Shown here in pieces: positions 32,584 through 41,279 of a stretch of DNA of 51,360 nt. Both the position numbers and the translations under genes were made by a program. Each line of letters opens with the position of its first letter. Within the stretch, counting starts at the first letter, position 1. The notes below the pieces were generated by a model. It had not been told where the DNA came from, did not search any database, and saw nothing but the letters and a program-made list of their open reading frames with translations. The DNA comes from Desulfomicrobium sp. (GTDB lineage: Bacteria; Desulfobacterota; Desulfovibrionia; Desulfovibrionales; Desulfomicrobiaceae). The DNA is taken from contig JANJWV010000117.1 of assembly GCA_024709365.1 (NCBI GenBank), positions 1 through 51,360 of the forward strand, written 5' to 3'.

Positions 32584-34653
32584 ATGAAGCTCAATGAACA
32601 CAGCAGCAAACAGCTTTTCCAGGAATCCGGCATCCCGGTCCCCCAGGGCGTGCTTCTCGCGCCCGGCGGCCTCCCAGACATCCCGTTCCCCCTGCCCTGG
32701 GTCCTCAAGTCCCAGGTCCTGAGCGGCGGCCGCGGCAAGGCCGGGGGCATCCGCCTGGCCGACACAGCCGAGCAGGCCCGGGAAGAGCTCGAACGCCTCT
32801 TTTCCCTGGACATCAAAGGGGAGCGGGTGCGCCTGGTGCGCGTCGAACCCCGGGCGGCCTTCAGCAGGGAGATGTACCTGTCCGTGACCCTCGACCGCCG
32901 CAGCCGCAGCCTCTGCGTCACGGCCGGACGCACTGGCGGCGTCGACATCGAGGCCTGCGACCCCGAGACGATCCTCGTCGAGCACGCCATGCCCGACGCG
33001 GGGCTCGCCCCCTACCAGGTCCGCAACATCTTCTTCCACCTCGGCCTGCCCAGGGAACTCATGAAGCCCTTCAACGGGCTCCTGACCGCCCTTTTCGACC
33101 TGAGCCTGCGCCACCGCCTGCTCCTGGCCGAGATCAACCCCCTGGTCGTGACCGACGGCGGCGAACTGCTGGCCCTGGACGGCAAGGTCGAGATCGACGG
33201 GCACCGCGTGGGCATCGACCCGTCCCTGAACCGCTTCTTCGAGCCCGTCCACCTCAGTCCCGAGGAAAACCGCTCCCGCGAGGCGGGCCTGAGCTACCAC
33301 AAGCTCGACGGCTTCGTGGGCCTCATGGTCAACGGCGCGGGTCTGGCCATGGCCAGCATGGACATCCTCAACTATTCGGGCCTGGAGGCCGCCAACTTCC
33401 TGGACCTGGGCGGCGGCGCCGACAGCGCGGCCATGCGCACGGCACTGGACATCCTCTTCGACGACTCCCGCGTCGGCATGGTCTTCATCAACATCTTCGG
33501 CGGCATCCTGTCCTGCCACAAGGTGGCCCGGTCCATGCTCGAAGCCCTGGGCGGCGAGGCGCCGCGCAAGCCCATCGTGGTCCGCTTCGCCGGCAACGGC
33601 GCAGCCGACGGCCTGGCCCTGCTGCGCGAGGCCGACGTGCGGGGCCTGCACCTCTGCCCCGACCTCTCCTCGGCCCGCGCCGAGCTGGAAAAGCTCAAGG
33701 GCGAGATGCGGGGCGCCGTGCATACCCCGGTGCGCGTTGAGTCCACGGCCCCGCTGCTCCCCGCCCGGACCCGCGCCGAAAGCGCGCCCTTCCCCCTGCC
33801 CCCGGACTGCCAAATCCTGGTCCAGGGCCTGACGGGCAAGCAGGGCCAGCTGCACTGCCGGCTCATGCAGGAATACGGCTCGCGGGTCGTGGCCGGGGTC
33901 ACGCCCGGCAAGGGCGGAAGCGAGGTTCTGGGCGTGCCGGTCTTCGACACGGTGCGCGAGGCGGCCGCGGCCACGCGCATCGACGCCTCCATCATCTTCG
34001 TGCCCGGCGCCCTGGCCCCGGACGCGGTCCTCGAAGCGGCCGCCGCGGGCGTGCCCTGGGTGGTCTGCATCACCGACGGCATCCCCCAGCTGGACATGCT
34101 GCGCGCCCTGGAACGCCTCAAGGGCGGCGCCACGCGCGTCATCGGCCCCAACTGCCCTGGACTCATCATGCCCGGACGCACCAAGATCGGCATCATGCCC
34201 GGCGACATCTTCACCCCCGGCCCCGTGGCCGTGTTCTCGCGCAGCGGCACCCTGACCTACGAGTGCGTGGACCGCCTTACCCGCGCCGGCATCGGCCAGT
34301 CGGTCTGCGTGGGCATCGGCGGCGACCCCTTCGTCGGCACCTCCTTCACGGACCTCTGCCGGCTCGTGCGCCACGACCCGCAGACCAGGGCCGTGGTCAT
34401 CCTGGGCGAGATCGGCGGCAGCGCCGAGGAGGACCTGGGCCGCTACATGCGGGAGACGGGCTTCGAGCTCCCGGTCTTCGGCTTCATCGCCGGCCGCACG
34501 GCCCCTCCCGGCAAGCGCCTGGGCCACGCCGGAGCCATCCTCGAAAAGGGCTCCGGCGGCATCGAGGCCAAGCTGCGCGCCATGGCCGACTCGGGCTTCC
34601 ACCTCATCGACGACCTGGACCAGATCGCTCCGGCCGTGGGGAAGGTTCTCTAG
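32584..34653 (+). CDS. Fused succinyl-CoA synthetase (SucC-SucD, beta-alpha)
   Basis: The 689-residue protein joins a SucC-like beta subunit (about 1-390; MKLNEHSSKQLFQESGIPVP, ATP-grasp LAEINPLVV and NIFGGILSCHKVA) to a SucD-like alpha subunit (about 400-689; ILVQGLTGKQGQLHCRLMQE, VIGPNCPGLIMPG, FSRSGTLTYE). The phosphohistidine is His648 in GKRLGHAGAIL. It should interconvert succinyl-CoA and succinate, or a similar acyl-CoA pair, with substrate-level phosphorylation. The two subunits are usually separate genes; the fused order is beta then alpha. A variable Ala/Pro/Arg linker lies around residues 380-405. GAGGA sits 7 bases before the ATG. It is a single-gene unit. Acyl-CoA specificity is not settled by the sequence. 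Confidence 0.93.
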   Translation: MKLNEHSSKQLFQESGIPVPQGVLLAPGGLPDIPFPLPWVLKSQVLSGGRGKAGGIRLADTAEQAREELERLFSLDIKGERVRLVRVEPRAAFSREMYLSVTLDRRSRSLCVTAGRTGGVDIEACDPETILVEHAMPDAGLAPYQVRNIFFHLGLPRELMKPFNGLLTALFDLSLRHRLLLAEINPLVVTDGGELLALDGKVEIDGHRVGIDPSLNRFFEPVHLSPEENRSREAGLSYHKLDGFVGLMVNGAGLAMASMDILNYSGLEAANFLDLGGGADSAAMRTALDILFDDSRVGMVFINIFGGILSCHKVARSMLEALGGEAPRKPIVVRFAGNGAADGLALLREADVRGLHLCPDLSSARAELEKLKGEMRGAVHTPVRVESTAPLLPARTRAESAPFPLPPDCQILVQGLTGKQGQLHCRLMQEYGSRVVAGVTPGKGGSEVLGVPVFDTVREAAAATRIDASIIFVPGALAPDAVLEAAAAGVPWVVCITDGIPQLDMLRALERLKGGATRVIGPNCPGLIMPGRTKIGIMPGDIFTPGPVAVFSRSGTLTYECVDRLTRAGIGQSVCVGIGGDPFVGTSFTDLCRLVRHDPQTRAVVILGEIGGSAEEDLGRYMRETGFELPVFGFIAGRTAPPGKRLGHAGAILEKGSGGIEAKLRAMADSGFHLIDDLDQIAPAVGKVL

Positions 34654-34680
34654 CCCCACCTTCGCGTCCGAAACGAAAAA

Positions 34681-34716
34681 CGCCCGCCGCCCCGGCACTG
34701 TCCGGGACGGCGGGCG
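34681..34716. terminator. Bidirectional terminator between sucCD and the ABC permease gene
   Basis: CGCCCGCCG plus CCCGG (left) pairs with CCGGG plus CGGCGGGCG (right) with one mismatch and a 6-base loop. AAAAA just before it gives a T5 run on the minus strand for the permease gene that ends at 34745; the plus side is followed by TCCTGTTT. Confidence 0.75.
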
Positions 34717-34744
34717 TCCTGTTTCTGCGGCCGCAGTCCGCCCC

Positions 34745-36430
34745 CTATCCACCGCCCTCCACGGGCTTGAATCTGGCCCCGACCAGCGTGGCCAGGATCA
34801 CCAGCGCCGTGGAGATGAAGATCATCATGATGCCCAGTGCCGAAAGCCTGCCCCACAGCCCGTCCTCGGCGAAGCGCAGGATCTGCACCGCCAGGACCTC
34901 GGTGCCGGGCCTCGACAGAACCACCGACAGGGTCAGCTCGCGTACGAACATGGTGGCCATGAGAATCCAGCCCGAGACCATGCCCGGCACGAGCAGGGGG
35001 ATGATGATGCGACGCATGGTCGTCATGCGGCTGGCGCCGCAGACCAGGGACGACTCCTCCAGGTGGCTGTGGACCTGGATGAAGGCGCTGGCCATGGGGC
35101 GGATGCCGTAGGGCAGGTAGGTGGCGATGTAGCCGATGAGCAGGGCCCAGATGGTGGCGTAGAGCGGCGTGCGCACGAAGAACCACATGAAGCCCACGCC
35201 GATGACGATGCCGGGGAAGGAGAAGGACAAAAAGCTCAGGGATTCGAGAAATCCCGCGGCACGGGTCCGGACCTTGACGATGGTGTAGGCCACGAAGACC
35301 GAGAGGGCCACGCCCAGTGTGGCCCCGCCCACGCCGAGGTAGAGGCTGTTCTTCAGGGACAGCAGGGAGATGGGGTCCTTCAGGACCTCGATCCAGTGCT
35401 TCCAGCTCATGAGGGAGAAGGCCCGGGCGCTTGGCACCATGGAGTACGGCACCAGCGAGGTGTAGAAGAGCACGGCCACGGGCAGGACGATGAGCACGAA
35501 GGACAAAAGCGCCACCACGGCAAAGAGCGGGTATCTGGCCGCCTTGAGGGGGATGACCGTGGGGCGGTAGCCGCGGCTCGAAATGGTCACGAACTTCTCG
35601 CTCTCGGCCGTCAGGGCGCGGTAGACGAAGATCAGCGTGATGGACGCGGCCAGGACGCTCATGCCCACGGCCGCGGCCTTGCCGTAGTCCGTGGAGAAGC
35701 CCGTGGCGATCATCTGGTAGAGGTGCGTGGCCAGGACGTAGACCCGGCCGGGCATGCCGATGACCGACGGCACGGCGAAGGACGCCAGGCTCCTGACCAC
35801 GCCGAGGATGAAGGCCGCCAGGATGGCCGGCCGCAGCACCGGCAGGGTCACGCGCAACAGGGTCCGCCACGGCCCAGCCCCGCAGACCTTGGACGACTCC
35901 TCCAGGGCCACGTCGAAGGAGGCCATGGCCGGCGCGATGATGAGGTAGGCGATGGGCAGGTCCAGGAGCCCCTCCACCAGGATCATGCCCCACAGGGAAT
36001 AGATGTTCAAAGGCGCGTGATCGAGAAAGAAGGCCTGCTTGAGCACCAGGTTGATGAGCCCGTTGGAGGGGTTCAGCAGCAACGCCCAGCTCACGGAAAA
36101 GAGGATGTGCGGGATCATCATCGGAATGATGGAGATGATCCGGAACATGAACTTGCAGGGGATGTCCGTGCGGTTGTTCAGGTAGGCCAGGAACAGGGCC
36201 AGGCCCGTGGCCAGGCTCGCGGAGCCGAGGACGAAGACCGCGGTGTTGAGGATGATCTGTCCCAGGGCCGGGTCCGTGTAGGCGTCGACGTACTTCTGCA
36301 CGGTGAAGCTGCCGAAGGCCGTGAGCCCCTCGGAAAAGCTGCCGAGCACCAGCATGACCACCGGGCAGACGGTCAGGACGCCGACGATGAAAATCAGGGA
36401 AATGGTCAGTTTGGATCGGCTGGTGTCCAT
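34745..36430 (-). CDS. ABC importer permease, two fused domains (AfuB/FbpB-type)
   Basis: The 561-residue protein holds two BPD_transp_1 permease domains (about 50-265 and 330-555), with about twelve membrane helices. Each carries an EAA-like loop for the ATPase: EESSKVCGAGPWRTLLRVTL and EESSLVCGASRMTTMRRIII. Fused double permeases are typical of ferric iron (FbpB/AfuB) and related thiamine/phosphonate systems. The start at 36430 gives MDTSRSKLTISLIFIVG; an upstream extension overlaps the ATPase gene and was rejected. It is the last gene of the SBP-ATPase-permease operon, starting 10 bases after the ATPase stop. Confidence 0.9.
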   Translation of the reverse strand: MDTSRSKLTISLIFIVGVLTVCPVVMLVLGSFSEGLTAFGSFTVQKYVDAYTDPALGQIILNTAVFVLGSASLATGLALFLAYLNNRTDIPCKFMFRIISIIPMMIPHILFSVSWALLLNPSNGLINLVLKQAFFLDHAPLNIYSLWGMILVEGLLDLPIAYLIIAPAMASFDVALEESSKVCGAGPWRTLLRVTLPVLRPAILAAFILGVVRSLASFAVPSVIGMPGRVYVLATHLYQMIATGFSTDYGKAAAVGMSVLAASITLIFVYRALTAESEKFVTISSRGYRPTVIPLKAARYPLFAVVALLSFVLIVLPVAVLFYTSLVPYSMVPSARAFSLMSWKHWIEVLKDPISLLSLKNSLYLGVGGATLGVALSVFVAYTIVKVRTRAAGFLESLSFLSFSFPGIVIGVGFMWFFVRTPLYATIWALLIGYIATYLPYGIRPMASAFIQVHSHLEESSLVCGASRMTTMRRIIIPLLVPGMVSGWILMATMFVRELTLSVVLSRPGTEVLAVQILRFAEDGLWGRLSALGIMMIFISTALVILATLVGARFKPVEGGG

Positions 36431-36440
36431 GCCCACCCCC

Positions 36441-37526
36441 TCAGGCGCCGACCAGCATGCAGTGGGCCGGGTCCAGGGTGAAATGCAGAGGGTCCCCCTC
36501 CTGGATGCGGGTGTCGGCGTCCACCTTGGCCAGCAGGCGCTCGCCCCCGGCCACGAGTTCCATCTCGAAGGCCTCGCCGATGAAGACCAGGGTGTCGACC
36601 GTGCCGCGGACCGTATTCGCCCCACCCTCCCCTGCCCCGGGCGCGACGCGGATGAACTCGGGGCGGATGCACAGGGTCACTTCGGAACCCACGGCGAAAT
36701 CCCGCTTCTGGCAGGTGATGCTGCCGAGGGGGCTCTCGACCACGGTCGAACCGTCCTGCTGGCTCGCGACCCTGGCCGGGATCAGGTTGGCCCGGCCGAT
36801 GAAGTCGGCCACGAAGCGATGGTCCGAGTCGAAATAGATCTTCTGCGGAGAACCCTGCTCGATGATCCGGCCGGCGCGCATGACGGCGATGGAGTCGGAC
36901 AGGGCCAGAGCCTCGATGCGGTCGTGAGTCACGTACACGGCCGTGATGGACAGTTCCGTCAGGAAGGTGCGCAGCTCTTTGCGCGTCTCCTCCCGCAGCT
37001 TGGCGTCGAGGTTGCTCAGGGGCTCGTCGAAGAGGATGACCTTGGGTTCGGCCACTAGGGCGCGCGCCAGGGCCACGCGCTGCTGCTGCCCGCCCGAGAG
37101 CTTGGTGGCCGGGCGCTTCTCGAATCCTTCCAGCTGCACGAACTTGAGGGTCTTTTCGACCTTCTCGCGCATGACGTCCCTGGGCGTCCCCCTGGTCTGC
37201 AGGGGATAGGCCACGTTGTCGAAGACGTTCATGTGCGGCCAGATGGCGTAGGTCTGGAAGACCATGCCGAGCCCGCGCCGCTCCGTAGGCACGAAGATGC
37301 CCTTGTCCCTGGACCAGACCACGTCGTCGCCGATGGATATCTCGCCGGCGTCGGGCGACTCCAGGCCGACGATGCAGCGCAGCAGGGTCGTCTTGCCGCA
37401 GCCGCTGGGGCCAAGGAGGGTGAAAATCTGGTTGGCCGGGATGGTCAGGTCCACGTTGTCCAGAGCCTTTATGGTCTTGCCCTCGGAAAAGTAGTGCTTG
37501 CTGACGCCTCGGATTCGAATCTCCAT
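36441..37526 (-). CDS. ABC importer ATPase (AfuC/FbpC-type)
   Basis: The 361-residue subunit has Walker A LLGPSGCGKTTLLRC, Q loop MVFQTYAIWPH, signature LSGGQQQRVALARAL, Walker B VILFDEPLSNLD and the switch histidine in VYVTHDR. The C-terminal 110 residues form a TOBE-type regulatory domain (VTLCIRPEFIRVAPG). It energises the fused permease downstream. The start at 37526 follows a weak GGGA. The gene is separated from the binding-protein gene by a hairpin, which fits the usual excess of binding protein over the other subunits. Confidence 0.93.
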   Translation of the reverse strand: MEIRIRGVSKHYFSEGKTIKALDNVDLTIPANQIFTLLGPSGCGKTTLLRCIVGLESPDAGEISIGDDVVWSRDKGIFVPTERRGLGMVFQTYAIWPHMNVFDNVAYPLQTRGTPRDVMREKVEKTLKFVQLEGFEKRPATKLSGGQQQRVALARALVAEPKVILFDEPLSNLDAKLREETRKELRTFLTELSITAVYVTHDRIEALALSDSIAVMRAGRIIEQGSPQKIYFDSDHRFVADFIGRANLIPARVASQQDGSTVVESPLGSITCQKRDFAVGSEVTLCIRPEFIRVAPGAGEGGANTVRGTVDTLVFIGEAFEMELVAGGERLLAKVDADTRIQEGDPLHFTLDPAHCMLVGA

Positions 37527-37625
37527 GATGTGATCCCGTTCGCCGCAGGCCGGTGCGCGTCCGGTCCGGCGGTGCTCAAGTTCAGGTTGAAGGGGACGGG
37601 GGTTTCCGCGGAAAAGTCGGGACAC

Positions 37626-37654
37626 GGCCGCCCGGACCCGAAATCCGGGCGGCC
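37626..37654 (-). terminator. Intercistronic hairpin after the binding-protein gene
   Basis: GGCCGCCCGGA and TCCGGGCGGCC form a perfect 11-bp stem with a 7-base loop, starting 9 bases after the stop of the binding-protein gene. The likely role is partial termination or 3' protection, raising binding-protein mRNA over ATPase and permease mRNA. Confidence 0.6.
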
Positions 37655-37663
37655 GCCTGTTGA

Positions 37664-38662
37664 TCACTGCACTTCGAATATGGTCTGGAACTCGGCTCCC
37701 CACTTCTGGATTTCCTCGTCGGAAAGCTCCCGGATGGGGCGCACGTCGGCCTTGTCCATGCCGTCGATGGGCGGGAACACCCCGGGCGCCAGGACATACT
37801 CGCCCACGTCCTTGGCCAGGACGTCCATGGCCTTCCGGGACAGCCAATAGTCCACGAATAGCCTGGCGGCGTTGGGGTGCGGGGCCTTGGAGGTCACGGC
37901 GATGGCGCGGGGCGTGCCGAAGAGGGGCTCCTCGACGCGGGCCCAGTCGAGCGGAGCCGGGGCCTTGGTGATGATGTACTTGGGCATGGAGATGGCGATG
38001 AGCTTCTCGCCGCTCTCGACCGGGGCCGGCGTGGGCCCGAAGGAGGCCACGAACATGGGCTTGTTGGCCGCAAGGCCCTTCAGGAAGGCCCGCCACTCCT
38101 CCTCGCTCTTGAAGACGTTGTCCTTGAGGCCCACCAGCCAGGAGATGGTCGTGGCATGGTTGGCCGGGTTAGCCATGACGATCTTGTCCTTCCACTTGGG
38201 GTCGGCCAGGTCGGCGTAGCGCTTGGGCACGTCGGCCGGCTTGACCAGTTCCTTGTTGTAGACGAGGCCGACGTACTCGATGCCGAAGAGTTGGATGGAG
38301 TCGTCCTTCCTGGTCCACTCGGCATAGCCGGCGGCAGCCGGGGAACTGTAGGGGGCCAGCACGCCCTTGGCCTTGAGGATTTCAAGGACCGGGAGCGGCC
38401 CCTGCACCACGTCGGCCATGAGCTTGCCCGCCTCGAACTCCGTCACGACGGTGGCCACGAACTTCGAGGTGGATATTCTCGTGTACTGCCCCTTGACCCC
38501 GGTATCGGCCTCGAAGGCCTCCATGATGGGCTCCACCGATGTGATGTTCGCGTAGAAGGCCGCCGATCCCTCGGCCTTGGCCTTGGCGGCAACATCCTCC
38601 GCGGCCTGGGCCGCCAGGGCCGTACCGAGCAGCAGCGCAAGCACAACCACCAATCTCTTCAT
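37664..38662 (-). CDS. Periplasmic binding protein of an Fe3+-type ABC importer
   Basis: The 332-residue protein has a signal peptide (MKRLVVVLALLLGTALAAQA) and the fold of family 1 extracellular solute-binding proteins. Features include AAFYANITSVEPIMEAFEAD at the N-terminus and IEYVGLVYNKELVKPADVP in the hinge region, similar to ferric-iron (FbpA/AfuA) proteins. The tyrosine pair that binds iron in FbpA cannot be assigned with certainty, so other ligands (phosphonates, thiamine-like) remain possible. AGGAGG lies 8 bases before the ATG at 38662. It is the first gene of the operon; a candidate promoter is at 38697-38726. Confidence 0.9.
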   Translation of the reverse strand: MKRLVVVLALLLGTALAAQAAEDVAAKAKAEGSAAFYANITSVEPIMEAFEADTGVKGQYTRISTSKFVATVVTEFEAGKLMADVVQGPLPVLEILKAKGVLAPYSSPAAAGYAEWTRKDDSIQLFGIEYVGLVYNKELVKPADVPKRYADLADPKWKDKIVMANPANHATTISWLVGLKDNVFKSEEEWRAFLKGLAANKPMFVASFGPTPAPVESGEKLIAISMPKYIITKAPAPLDWARVEEPLFGTPRAIAVTSKAPHPNAARLFVDYWLSRKAMDVLAKDVGEYVLAPGVFPPIDGMDKADVRPIRELSDEEIQKWGAEFQTIFEVQ

Positions 38663-39120
38663 CAACGCATCCTCCTTCGGGCTCCACATGGCCCTGTGTT
38701 ACGGAATTGTGACACAAGAATGACAATTATGTGGCAGAAACTAGCCCACGGGATAGGTGCTGTCAACGCGCAAATGCCGGAACGAAACAATTTTCTATTT
38801 TAATATCGGGATATTAAGGCACAGCACAACTGCAATATCCAATAAATTGGTTCCCCATGCCCTCCAGCGTGCCAAGAATTTATTGCTGCCTTGGGGTTCT
38901 GAACAGACGGGCTTCGCAAAACCAAGAACCTTCATTCCGGCAATCTCATCAAACTGCCCTACGAATATCTGCCTCTGATTACACATCAAACCGTCTGTCA
39001 CGGCGTGGCCGTAACGCATAGGTTCCATGAGGTCCCGCAATCGCGAAACGCGGGAACGTCGAAAACCGGAAATGAAAACCTTCGTTCCCCAAAAACATTC
39101 CATTGACGGAATATTAAAGC
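38663..39120. other. AT-richer intergenic region between importer and toxin-antitoxin genes
   Basis: These 458 bases are markedly less GC-rich than the rest, especially 38760-39000. The near side carries a promoter candidate for the importer. The far side contains short open frames on both strands without ribosome binding sites or recognisable homology; they may be remnants of an acquired element that brought the toxin-antitoxin pair. No direct repeats or attachment site were found. Confidence 0.5.
38697..38726 (-). promoter_or_regulatory. Candidate promoter and operator of the importer operon
   Basis: On the minus strand TTGTCA (38726-38721) and GTAACA (38702-38697) form -35 and -10 elements with an 18-base spacer. 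The spacer contains the perfect palindrome TTGTGTCACAA (38717-38707), well placed for a repressor or Crp/Fnr-type regulator. The binding protein is unknown. Confidence 0.35.
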
Positions 39121-39501
39121 ATGACTACCCATCACCATATCTGGGACGTCGAGTACACGGACGAATTCGGAGCATGGTGGCACACCCTGACCGAAACCGA
39201 ACAGATGGCCGTCGACGCGTCCGTGCGGCTCCTCGAACTGTTCGGCCCGGCGCTGAATTTTCCGCACTCCGCCGCAGTGAACGGCTCACGACACGGGCAT
39301 CTGCGGGAGTTGCGGACTCAGTGCGGAGGACGGCCCCTCAGAACGTTGTATGCCTTCGATCCCCGCAGGACAGCCATACTGCTCATCGGCGGGGACAAGA
39401 CGGGAAACGACCGCTGGTACGAAACCCACATCAGCAAGGCCGACGCGCTGTACGACGAACATCTCCGGCAGCTCCGGAAGGAAGGTTTGCTCCATGGCTA
39501 A
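39121..39501 (+). CDS. HigB/RelE-type toxin
   Basis: The 126-residue protein matches the phage-derived Gp49-like/HigB toxin family: DEFGAWWHTLTETEQMAVDA at the N-terminus, then GHLRELRTQCGGRPLRTLYAFD, where the arginines correspond to the mRNA-cutting surface, and ILLIGGDKTGNDRWYE. Such toxins cleave mRNA on the ribosome and are held inactive by an antitoxin encoded downstream, which is the order seen here. No strong ribosome binding site is visible. It probably arrived by horizontal transfer, since its upstream sequence is AT-richer than the genome. Confidence 0.88.
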   Translation: MTTHHHIWDVEYTDEFGAWWHTLTETEQMAVDASVRLLELFGPALNFPHSAAVNGSRHGHLRELRTQCGGRPLRTLYAFDPRRTAILLIGGDKTGNDRWYETHISKADALYDEHLRQLRKEGLLHG

Positions 39502-39826
39502 AAAATTCGCATCATTGCGCGAGGCCATGTCGGCCCAGGCCCGAGAGCAGTCCCGCGCCCTGGCCGACAGCATGCTCAAGGACATGCCCCTGCATGAACT
39601 CAGGCAGGCCCGCGGCCTGTCGCAGCAGGACCTGGCGAAACTCCTGAACGTTCAGCAGCCGGCCATCGCCAGGCTGGAGCGACGGACGGACATGTACCTC
39701 TCGACGCTGCGCGGCCATATCCAAGCCATGGGCGGAGAGCTGGAAATTCTGGCCAAATTTCCCGACGGCGTCGTTCGCATCACGAATTTTTCCACCCTCG
39801 ACGAAAAGGATACCGCTCCTCGCTGA
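39494..39826 (+). CDS. XRE-family antitoxin (HigA-like)
   Basis: The 110-residue protein begins MAKKFASLREAMSAQARE and has an XRE helix-turn-helix around residues 38-75 (HELRQARGLSQQDLAKLLNV, then QQPAIARLERRTDMYLSTL). It overlaps the toxin gene by 8 bases, the usual coupling in higBA operons, and should neutralise the toxin and repress the shared promoter. GAAGG about 10 bases upstream is a reasonable ribosome binding site. The C-terminal part (GGELEILAKFPDGVVRITNF) is common to this antitoxin family. Confidence 0.9.
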   Translation: MAKKFASLREAMSAQAREQSRALADSMLKDMPLHELRQARGLSQQDLAKLLNVQQPAIARLERRTDMYLSTLRGHIQAMGGELEILAKFPDGVVRITNFSTLDEKDTAPR

Positions 39827-39852
39827 GAATCAGCCCCGCGTCCCGCAACAAT

Positions 39853-39892
39853 GCGAAAGCCCCGGCCGGAGAACTCCGGTCGGGGCTTTCGC
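39853..39892. terminator. 19-bp bidirectional terminator hairpin
   Basis: GCGAAAGCCCCGGCCGGAG pairs with CTCCGGTCGGGGCTTTCGC, with one G-T wobble and a 2-base loop. The AAAG and CTTT ends serve as short A/T tracts on each strand. It lies between the antitoxin gene and the convergent UDP-glucose dehydrogenase gene. Confidence 0.75.
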
Positions 39893-39917
39893 GTCATGAC
39901 GAGCGGGGGGGGTGTCT

Positions 39918-41243
39918 TCAGCGGCCCACGCAGAAATACGCGAACCCCTCCGCGGCCATGAGGGTCGGGGAGTAGAGGTTGCGGCCGTCGAAAAGGATGG
40001 GGGCCGAGAGGCCCTTTCTGATCTTGGCGAAGTCGGGGTTGCGGAACTGGTTCCACTCCGTGACCACGGCCAGGGCCGCGGCGCCGTTCAGGGCGTCGTA
40101 CTGGTCGTCGCAGATCTCGACCAGGGGGTTGTCCTGCAGGATGCGGCGGGCGTTGGCGCCGGCCACGGGGTCGAAGGCGCGGATCTTCATGCCCAGGGCC
40201 GTCAGGTAGCGGATGAGCTCCAGGGACGGCGCCTCGCGCATGTCGTCGGTGTTGGCCTTGAAGGCCAGGCCCCACAGGGCCAGGGTCTTGCCGGCCACGC
40301 CGCCCTGCTCGGCGAAATAGGCCTCGACCTTGCGGGCGATGACGGTCTTCTGGCGGTCGTTGACCTCGTCCACGGCCGACAGGAGCTGCGGCTCATAGCC
40401 CGCGCCCTTGGCCGTGCCGATGAGGGCCTTGACGTCCTTGGGGAAGCAGGACCCGCCGTAGCCCACGCCCGGGTAGATGAACTGGTAGCCGATGCGGTGG
40501 TCGGCGCCGATGCCGTGACGCACGTCGCGCACGTCGGCCCCGACCTTCTCGCAGATGTTGGCGACCTCGTTGATGAAGGAGATCTTGGTGGCCAGCATGC
40601 AGTTGGCCGCGTACTTGGTCATCTCGGCGCTGCGCACGCCCATGACGATCATCTTCTCGCGGCTGCGGGCGTAGGGGGCGTAGAGGGTCTTCAGCAGTTC
40701 GGCCGTGCGCACGTTGTCCGTGCCGACGACCACGCGGTCGGGCTTCATGAAGTCGTTGACCGCGTCGCCCTCCTTCAGGAACTCGGGGTTGGAGACCACG
40801 TCGAACTCGATCTTCAGGCCCCGCCTGTCGAGTTCCTCCTGGATGATGGCCCGCACGCTGTCGGCCGTACCCACGGGCACCGTGGATTTGTCGACGACGA
40901 TCTTGTAGTCGGTCATCAGCTGCCCGACCTGGCGGGCCACCTGGCGCACGTAGCGCAGGTCCGCGCTGCCGTCCTCACCTTCGGGCGTGCCGACGCAGCA
41001 GAAGACGAAGAGGCTGTCCTTCAGCCCTTCGGCCAGATCCGTGGTGAAGGTCAGGCGGCCCTCCTGGGCGTTGCGGCGGACCATGGGCTCCAGGCCCGGC
41101 TCGTAGATGTGGACCTCGCCCCGTTTCAGGCGCTCCACCACTTCGGGGTTGATGTCGACGCAGGTCACGTTGTTGCCCATTTCGGCGAAACAGGCTGCGG
41201 AGACGAGGCCGACGTAGCCGGTCCCGACGATGCATATATTCAT
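39918..41243 (-). CDS. ugd: UDP-glucose 6-dehydrogenase
   Basis: The 441-residue enzyme oxidises UDP-glucose twice with NAD+ to UDP-glucuronate for surface polysaccharides. It has the N-terminal Rossmann loop MNICIVGTGYVGLVSAACFA, SNPEFLKEGDAVNDFMKPDR and the catalytic cysteine in YPGVGYGGSCFPKDVKAL. The third domain has WGLAFKANTDDMREAPSLEL, which binds the UDP part. Length and motifs fit the UGD family over GDP-mannose dehydrogenase. It is transcribed toward the terminator at 39853 and may be cotranscribed with the cysteine desulfidase gene upstream (36-base gap), though the two are not functionally linked. Confidence 0.95.
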   Translation of the reverse strand: MNICIVGTGYVGLVSAACFAEMGNNVTCVDINPEVVERLKRGEVHIYEPGLEPMVRRNAQEGRLTFTTDLAEGLKDSLFVFCCVGTPEGEDGSADLRYVRQVARQVGQLMTDYKIVVDKSTVPVGTADSVRAIIQEELDRRGLKIEFDVVSNPEFLKEGDAVNDFMKPDRVVVGTDNVRTAELLKTLYAPYARSREKMIVMGVRSAEMTKYAANCMLATKISFINEVANICEKVGADVRDVRHGIGADHRIGYQFIYPGVGYGGSCFPKDVKALIGTAKGAGYEPQLLSAVDEVNDRQKTVIARKVEAYFAEQGGVAGKTLALWGLAFKANTDDMREAPSLELIRYLTALGMKIRAFDPVAGANARRILQDNPLVEICDDQYDALNGAAALAVVTEWNQFRNPDFAKIRKGLSAPILFDGRNLYSPTLMAAEGFAYFCVGR

Positions 41244-41279
41244 AGGTTAGATCTCCTTTGAAGTGCAGGGAGGGCCGGG

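Noticed and set aside
32392-34752. Long minus-strand open frame opposite the fused succinyl-CoA synthetase
   Set aside because: Its translation is rich in His, Gln, Ala and Gly without motifs, as expected of a shadow frame.
38795-39103. 102-codon open frame on the minus strand in the AT-richer patch
   Set aside because: No ribosome binding site or recognisable domain; could be a remnant but cannot be supported.
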